DNA of 64,000 nucleotides, taken from NCBI GenBank assembly GCA_038203025.1, contig JBBREK010000002.1, positions 1-64,000 of the forward strand, in the 5' to 3' direction. The translations under genes were made by a program, and so were the position numbers. The notes beneath the pieces were generated by a model. It made no database searches. It was not told the origin of the DNA and worked only from the letters and a program-made list of their open reading frames with translations. Below, piece after piece: positions 59,397 through 64,000 of the stretch (positions within the stretch are counted from its first letter, which is position 1; every line of letters starts with the position of its first letter). This DNA is from UBA11346 sp038203025 (GTDB taxonomy: Bacteria; Planctomycetota; UBA11346).

Positions 59397-61208
59397 CTAG
59401 CGGGCGCCGAGAGGTAGGGTGGCCGCGGGGCTGACGATGACCCGGGCGAAGGCCGGGAACTCGTCGCAGGCGATCTGGGCGTTGGCGCTGGTGAAGGGCG
59501 CGCCGCGGTCGACGTGCGGGAAGCCGAAGCCGAAGCGACGCAGCGGCCGCCGGCTGGCGTCGTACAGCACCACGCTGATGTTGGGGTTGGCGGCGGCAGC
59601 GGGACGCTGCACCACCAGGCGGGCGGCGACGCCGCCGCCATCGGCCGGGTCGAGGCGCAGGCTGACCATGTAGTCGCCAATCAGGGCGATCGGCGTACCG
59701 GCCTTGACCGGCAGCAGCGGCTGCTGCGCCGCCTCATCGCCAAGCACGCTGCCAAGGTTGGCATCGGCGACGCGGGCGAGGTAGCCCTGGATCACCGTAT
59801 TGCTGGCGGTGAGGTCTTCGCTCAGACGACGTTCGCGCGCGGCCAGCGCAGCACGCTCGGTACGCAGGGCCTCGACCTCCTGGCGCACCGTGGCCAACTC
59901 GGCGGTGAGCTGGTCGGCGCGGCGCTCTTGCGCGACCCGTTCGCCGACCACGGCGTCAAGGCGGGTATTCTCGCTGCGCAGGTGGCGCACGCCGTCGGCG
60001 AGGATGCCACCGACCCGTTCCTGACGCCGCAGCTGTTCGGCCTGCTCGCGGCCGAGGCGCTGGGCGTCAGCCAGACGTAGGGCCATGAGCGCGGCGCGGT
60101 CATCGGCGTCGCGCAGGCGGGCGACATCGGCCTCGGCCGTGGACAGGCGGCGGCGCGCGTCCTCGGCCTCGGCCCGGCGCATGCTCGCCTCGTCGCTGGC
60201 CCGGGCGACAGCGGTGCGGCCGGCGGTCTGTGCCTCCTCGGCGGCAGCCAGGGCGGCCTGCAGCCGGCGCACCTCGGCGAGATTCGCCTCGGCTTGGCGC
60301 GTGCTCGCGGCCAACTCGGCGGCTAGACGTACGGTATCCTGCGGCACGGCAGCGGCGGCGCGCAGACCCCAGGCACCGACCGCGGTGCCAGCGATGGCCA
60401 GGACGGCGGCGACCGCGGCGACCGCCAGCCACGGGCCACGCCGCGTGCGCGACGGCACCGGCGGGCCGTTGGGTCCGGGCGGCGCCACCAGGTCGCTGGC
60501 CGCGACGGCAGCCGGACGCAGCGCGGAGGGGTGGGCGGCGGCGCGCTCCCACACCCGGCTTTCATCGGCGCTCGGATCATCCTCGGCGGGCTCGGGGCCG
60601 GCGACCGCGGCGGCCAGGTCTTCGGGCAGGCCGGTAGCGCCGGACAGCCGCGAGCGGCGGCTCCAGCGCAGCGAGCGCAGGTCAGCGCCGGTGAAGTCGG
60701 CACCGGTGGCGCTGGCACCCTTGAGCACGGTGCCGTCGAGCACGGCGCCCTCGAAGCGCACGTCCGCTAGGTCGGCACCACCGAGGTTGCTGCCGGCGAG
60801 GTCGGCCCCGCGCAGGTCGGCACCGCTGAGATCGGCGCGCTTGAGACTGGCCCGGCGCAGCCGCGAGCCCGCGAGGTTGGCGCCAGACAGCCGCGCCCCG
60901 TCGAGCACGGCGTCGCGCAGGTCGGCGCGCGACAGATTGGCGTGGGCCAGGTTGATGCCCGGCGCCTGCACGCCGACGAGGTGTGCCTCGGCGAGGTCGC
61001 CGCGCGCCACCCGTGCCGCCTGCGCCACCAGGCGAGCGACGTAGGCGTCGCCCTTGTCGACCAGCGGGTTGTGCCACACGCAGGTCGACGACTCGGGTGC
61101 GGGCAGGTGCGGGCAGGGGCCGTGGAGGCCGCCAAACAGGTGATTGCAGCCGGCCACGGCCGGGGCCGCCGGCCGGGTCTCCTCGTGATCTGGGTCGGCG
61201 TCCGTCAT
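59397..61208 (-). CDS. Pentapeptide-repeat protein with Cys/His N-terminus, membrane helix and coiled coil
   Basis: 603 aa. Residues 20-50 hold a Cys/His cluster (GCNHLFGGLHGPCPHLPAPESSTCVWHNP, Cys21, His23, His29, Cys32, His34, Cys43, His46) that could bind zinc. Residues about 75-190 are pentapeptide repeats (ANLSRADLRDAVLDGARLSGANLAG) forming a right-handed quadrilateral helix. One membrane helix near 268-290 is followed by a long coiled coil (295-470) and a C-terminal beta domain with a VSLRLDPADGGGVAARL pattern. ATG at 61208; 7 bases after the TPR stop, same operon. Function unknown. Confidence 0.78.
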   Translation of the reverse strand: MTDADPDHEETRPAAPAVAGCNHLFGGLHGPCPHLPAPESSTCVWHNPLVDKGDAYVARLVAQAARVARGDLAEAHLVGVQAPGINLAHANLSRADLRDAVLDGARLSGANLAGSRLRRASLKRADLSGADLRGADLAGSNLGGADLADVRFEGAVLDGTVLKGASATGADFTGADLRSLRWSRRSRLSGATGLPEDLAAAVAGPEPAEDDPSADESRVWERAAAHPSALRPAAVAASDLVAPPGPNGPPVPSRTRRGPWLAVAAVAAVLAIAGTAVGAWGLRAAAAVPQDTVRLAAELAASTRQAEANLAEVRRLQAALAAAEEAQTAGRTAVARASDEASMRRAEAEDARRRLSTAEADVARLRDADDRAALMALRLADAQRLGREQAEQLRRQERVGGILADGVRHLRSENTRLDAVVGERVAQERRADQLTAELATVRQEVEALRTERAALAARERRLSEDLTASNTVIQGYLARVADANLGSVLGDEAAQQPLLPVKAGTPIALIGDYMVSLRLDPADGGGVAARLVVQRPAAAANPNISVVLYDASRRPLRRFGFGFPHVDRGAPFTSANAQIACDEFPAFARVIVSPAATLPLGAR

Positions 61209-61215
61209 GGCGACC

Positions 61216-62478
61216 TCAGTGGTGTCCAGCCGGGGCGTGCTCGGCCGGAGCGGCCTCATGCGCCGGCACGACGGCCGGGGCAGGATGGGCGGGCGGGGCC
61301 AACTCGGCGGGCGGACCGGGCTCGGGCGTCACCGCCTCGGCGGCTGGCGGCGGTGGCGCTGCCGCAGCGGGTGCCGTCTCGCTCAGGCGGAAGGCGCGAC
61401 GGCGCAGGGCGTGGATCTTCTGCGCGTCGGGGTGCAACTCGTAGTAGGCCGAGGCGTGCTCGGTGGCCTTGCGCGCGTCGGGCCGATGGTCGGTGTAGAT
61501 CAGCGCCTGGAGGTAGTGGCACTCGCGGTCGACGACGCTGTTGGCATCGAAGGCCCTGCCGTCGATCTCGCGTTTGAGGTGGCGGATCGCCTGGTCGTAG
61601 TCGCCGATCTGGAAGAAGTACTGCCCAAGCAGGCCGTTGGCCTCGGGGAAGTCCGGGCGGGCGGCGAGGATGGCGAGCAGGCCGTCGCGGGCCGCCAAGC
61701 GACGTGACGGCACCTGGCGCAGATCCCAGCGCACCTGCTGCCAGCGCGCCTGATCGAGGGCCGGACCGCTGGCCACCGCCACCGCTTTTTTCAGCGCGGC
61801 CTCGGCCTCGGCCACCTTGCCGCTGCGCTCGTAGGCCAGGCCGAGGTTGACCAGCACCTCGCTGCGCCGCGGGTCGGCGGCGAGCGCGGCGTCGAGATGG
61901 GCGATGGCCTTGGCCAGGGCGTCGGGCTCCTCGGCAAGCGGTCCGAGAAACAGCGTGCCGAGATTGTAGTGCGCTCCGGCATGTGCAGCGGCGATCTGCA
62001 GGCAGCCCTCGTAGGCACGGCGCGCCTCCGACCAGTGCCCGAGTCGCTCGCGCGTGGCGCCGAGGTTGAACCAGTAGTCGGCGGCATCACCGGGGCTGGT
62101 CGAGCCGGCGAGGTTGGCGGCGTCCTGGAAGCGGCGCTCGGCCTGTTCGTAGTCGCCGGCGAGATAGGCGAGGTAACCGAGGTTGCACACCACCTCGTGG
62201 TGATCCGGTCTGGTGCGCAGGGCCTCCTCGTACCAGCGCCGGGCCTCTTCGGGCTTGCTGATCGACTGGAAGGCCAGGGCGAGATTGAATTGGGCGTAGA
62301 AGTAGGCCGGCTCGAGGCTCAGCGCCTTGCGGTACTGCTCGATGGCGCTCTCGTATTTGCGCTCGGAGAGCAGGACGTTGCCCTGCAGGGTGTGGAAGGC
62401 CGGAGTATCCTCCTCCAGCACCACGGTCTCGGCCGCCGCAAGAGCGCAGACGAGCAGGCTGGCAAGTAGGATGCGCAC
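61216..62478 (-). CDS. Exported tetratricopeptide-repeat protein with His-rich tail
   Basis: 420 aa. Short signal peptide (MRILLASLLVCALAAA) then at least eight TPR units, for example AFHTLQGNVLLSERKYESAIEQYRKALSLEPAYFYAQFNLALAFQ and SEVLVNLGLAYERSGKVAEAEAALKKA. The last 60 residues are Pro/Ala/His-rich, ending HEAAPAEHAPAGHH. Likely a periplasmic scaffold. GTG start; between flgM (12 bases) and the pentapeptide gene (7 bases). Confidence 0.82.
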   Translation of the reverse strand: MRILLASLLVCALAAAETVVLEEDTPAFHTLQGNVLLSERKYESAIEQYRKALSLEPAYFYAQFNLALAFQSISKPEEARRWYEEALRTRPDHHEVVCNLGYLAYLAGDYEQAERRFQDAANLAGSTSPGDAADYWFNLGATRERLGHWSEARRAYEGCLQIAAAHAGAHYNLGTLFLGPLAEEPDALAKAIAHLDAALAADPRRSEVLVNLGLAYERSGKVAEAEAALKKAVAVASGPALDQARWQQVRWDLRQVPSRRLAARDGLLAILAARPDFPEANGLLGQYFFQIGDYDQAIRHLKREIDGRAFDANSVVDRECHYLQALIYTDHRPDARKATEHASAYYELHPDAQKIHALRRRAFRLSETAPAAAAPPPPAAEAVTPEPGPPAELAPPAHPAPAVVPAHEAAPAEHAPAGHH

Positions 62479-62490
62479 GGCTCCCCCGGA

Positions 62491-62769
62491 TCAGCGGCCG
62501 TGGCCGAGCAGCAGGTCGGCAAGTTCCCCGGGGTCGGCGCGATAGCTGCCGTCGGCGATACGCTCCTTGAGCTCGTCGATGCGCTGCACGTCGGCCGGAT
62601 TCATGTTTTTGAGAACGTCGACCAAGCGCGCCACGGCAGCGCTGTCCGACCCGGAGAAGGTCGCATCCGGCTTGCCGGCGTCGCTCGCCGGGCCGCTCTG
62701 GCCCCGGGCCGCGTCGATCTGGCGACGGCGGGCAGCGGGGTCGGGGGGGAATGCGCCGTGGATCTCCAT
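62491..62769 (-). CDS. flgM: Anti-sigma-28 factor FlgM-like protein
   Basis: 92 aa, disordered N-terminus and a C-terminal sigma-binding part: NPADVQRIDELKERIADGSYRADPGELADLLLGHG, which fits the FlgM pattern R...I..LK..I..G.Y..D....A..LL. Would hold the flagellar sigma factor inactive. No other flagellar gene is in the window. ATG 62769 chosen; TTG 62829 would add 20 residues. First gene of an operon with the TPR and pentapeptide genes. Confidence 0.75.
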   Translation of the reverse strand: MEIHGAFPPDPAARRRQIDAARGQSGPASDAGKPDATFSGSDSAAVARLVDVLKNMNPADVQRIDELKERIADGSYRADPGELADLLLGHGR

Positions 62770-62887
62770 GATCACAGTATCGGGAGCCCTGCTGGTGGCT
62801 TGAGGAGGGATTGCCGAGACTTCGGACAAAGCCGGAGCAGCCCACGCAAGGCATTTGCCAGCAACGGCTTGTGCGGAAACCCGGGCC

Positions 62888-62911
62888 CAGGACCGCGGGC
62901 TTCAGCCCGCG
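62888..62911. repeat. Palindromic repeat copy after the ferredoxin gene
   Basis: CAGGACCGCGGGCTTCAGCCCGCG, identical to the consensus. 9 bases beyond the ferredoxin stop on the minus strand, so it could form the transcript end. Confidence 0.9.
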
Positions 62912-62920
62912 TCGACCCCC

Positions 62921-63175
62921 CTACCCCTTCTCGAACTTGATCACCTCGACCGGGCACCCCTCGGCCGCCTCGATGATCTGGTCCTCCAGGGACGACCCCT
63001 GATCGGACTTCAGTGGCAGCTTGCCCTCCAGATTGGTGTCATCAGCGCCATCCTCACGCACCTCGCCACGGATGTGGCAGGTGTCCTCGGTGACGTGGAA
63101 GACTTCGGGACAGGCGGTCTCGCAGGCGTTGCAGACGATGCAGCCGTCCTCGATCCAGACCTTGATGATGGCCAT
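62921..63175 (-). CDS. [4Fe-4S] ferredoxin
   Basis: 84 aa. Cluster cysteines CIVCNACETAC (Cys12, 15, 18, 22) and Cys74 in EGCPVEVIKFE; the Cys12/15/18/74 set fits a single 4Fe-4S cluster as in Pyrococcus-type ferredoxins, with Cys22 and Cys33 possibly a disulfide. About 30 residues between the clusters are acidic. Small soluble electron carrier. ATG 63175 has a GGAG site 7 bases upstream; a TTGGCG-N16-TACACC promoter candidate is at 63196-63223. Divergent from the aldo/keto reductase. Confidence 0.9.
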   Translation of the reverse strand: MAIIKVWIEDGCIVCNACETACPEVFHVTEDTCHIRGEVREDGADDTNLEGKLPLKSDQGSSLEDQIIEAAEGCPVEVIKFEKG

Positions 63176-63324
63176 GATGCTCTCCGTCGGGTGGGGGTGT
63201 ATCCTGGAGGACGGCACCGCCAAGCCGGGATTCGTGCATGGAGGCCATGCGCGGAAGGTTGCGAGACCGGCGACACCTGGCATCTGACGCGGTCTTTGCG
63301 CGCTGGCCAGCGGGCGCTGGTCGT

Positions 63325-63330
63325 TAGCCT
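63325..63330 (+). promoter_or_regulatory. -10-like TAGCCT before the aldo/keto reductase
   Basis: TAGCCT followed by GCCGCGC and the ATG at 63338. The -35 region is unclear (TTGCGC at 63296 is 23 bases away). Same TAGCCT-GCCG core as at 58442. Confidence 0.4.
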
Positions 63331-63337
63331 GCCGCGC

Positions 63338-64000
63338 ATGGCCATACGTAACCTCAAGAAGCCCATGCAGTACCGTCCCTTCGGCCGTGGTGGGCCGGAG
63401 ATCTCGGTGATCACCCTCGGCGGCATGCGCTACAAGCACGGCTGGGAGCAGCCGCGCGACCAGGTGCCCGCCGACATGCGCGAGCAGTGCGCACAGATGA
63501 TCCGCCTGGCTCTCGACGCCGGGGTCAACCACATCGAGACCGCCTACGGCTACGGCAAGTCGGAGCACTGCTACGGCCTGGCCCTCAACGACGACCTCAA
63601 GGTGCCGCGCGACAGCTACTGGCTGATGACCAAGGGGGCGGCCAACACCGCCGACGACATGAAGCGCATGGTCGACGAGCAGCTCGCCGGCCTGAAGACC
63701 GATCACATCGACTTCTACGGCTGGCACGGCATCAACACCCAGGACCTGCGCCGTACCGCCACTGCCAAGGATGGCCCGGTCGAGGCGCTGCACCGGCTCA
63801 AGGAGCAGGGCGTCATCGGCAAGGTCGGCTTCAGCACGCACGGCCCGCTCGACGTGGTCATGGACAGCGTCGCGACGGGAATGTTCGACTTCGTCAACCT
63901 GCACTACTACTACTTCTATCAGCGCCTGCGTGGCGTGGTCGACTACGCCGGCGCCAAGGGCCTGGGCGTGTTCATCATCTCGCCCAACGACAAGGGCGGC
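63338..64000 (+). CDS. Aldo/keto reductase (3' end beyond window)
   Basis: First 221 codons. NADPH-dependent oxidoreductase barrel: MQYRPFGRGGPEISVITLGGMRY, then VNHIETAYGYGKSEHCYGLAL, MTKGAANTADDMKRMVDEQLAGLKTDHIDFYGWHGI, and VGFSTHGPLDVVM. Of the usual D-Y-K-H tetrad, the Asp position reads Glu (HIETA..Y), while Tyr, Lys and His are in place. ATG at 63338 is likely; M10 at 63365 is the other option. Members with this type often carry a C-terminal Fe-S extension, which is outside the window. Confidence 0.88.
   Translation, partial: MAIRNLKKPMQYRPFGRGGPEISVITLGGMRYKHGWEQPRDQVPADMREQCAQMIRLALDAGVNHIETAYGYGKSEHCYGLALNDDLKVPRDSYWLMTKGAANTADDMKRMVDEQLAGLKTDHIDFYGWHGINTQDLRRTATAKDGPVEALHRLKEQGVIGKVGFSTHGPLDVVMDSVATGMFDFVNLHYYYFYQRLRGVVDYAGAKGLGVFIISPNDKGG

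Overview
The window is about 70% GC by eye, densely coded, and comes from a Gram-negative, aerobic or microaerobic bacterium. Evidence for this is a cbb3 terminal oxidase, a Wza/Wzc/Wzx-type capsule export set with an outer-membrane barrel, and FlgM. The mix of IclR plus FAD-oxidoreductase, PA14/cadherin/golvesin surface protein, VIT-vWA proteins, a large beta-helix CAZyme-like protein and many short dispersed repeats is most reminiscent of the PVC group (Planctomycetota, Verrucomicrobiota, Lentisphaerota). I cannot fix the phylum from the sequence alone. No rRNA, CRISPR array, transposase, integrase or phage gene was seen.

Layout. 1-4068 (minus): cbb3 oxidase operon ccoS-ccoNO(fused)-ccoQ-ccoP-ccoG, with ccoG running off the left edge. 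4218-9430: PocR/AraC regulator, a pyruvyltransferase-family gene, and an IclR regulator with an FAD-dependent oxidoreductase. 9504-30175: exopolysaccharide locus with a membrane-fusion-like protein, SLBB export protein, outer-membrane barrel, VanZ-like protein, Wzc-like chain-length protein, flippase, pyruvyltransferase, WecG/TagA transferase, two GT4 transferases, O-antigen ligase, a 1819-residue surface protein, an initiating sugar transferase and UDP-glucuronate decarboxylase. 30301-47638: glycogen/alpha-glucan enzymes (GH13+amylo-1,6-glucosidase fusion and GlgB) interleaved with an AraC regulator, hemerythrin, nucleoside hydrolase, ABC exporter, beta-helix protein and a DUF4388/TPR protein. 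47641-55522: an exported protein facing an operon of two vWA proteins, an OmpR-type response regulator and a histidine kinase. 55586-64000: STAS protein, tRNA-Gly(CCC) and tRNA-Pro(CGG), FGGY kinase/FtsB pair, exported small protein, FlgM-TPR-pentapeptide operon, ferredoxin, and an aldo/keto reductase cut by the right edge.

How the parts fit. The polysaccharide locus contains an initiating transferase, a sugar-nucleotide enzyme, elongating transferases, a flippase, ligase/polymerase, co-polymerase and outer-membrane exit, so it looks like a complete Wzx/Wzy-type pathway. The giant surface protein lies in the same transcription unit as the ligase and transferases. The vWA operon carries its own two-component system and has four direct repeats just upstream of its first gene, which suggests autoregulation.

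Most unusual points. (1) A recurring promoter core TAnnCT, usually followed by GCCG, sits 6-16 nt before several start codons, implying leaderless or very short-leader mRNAs. (2) Several families of short repeats invade genes: a heptamer array plus inverted repeat inside ccoG, an 8-bp-arm palindrome that supplies two stop codons and an in-frame peptide, a heptamer hairpin that pushes a signal peptide inward, and a dispersed element present in two diverged copies, one carrying a decamer array. (3) The Wzc-like protein has a Lys-to-Arg change in its P-loop and no tyrosine tail.
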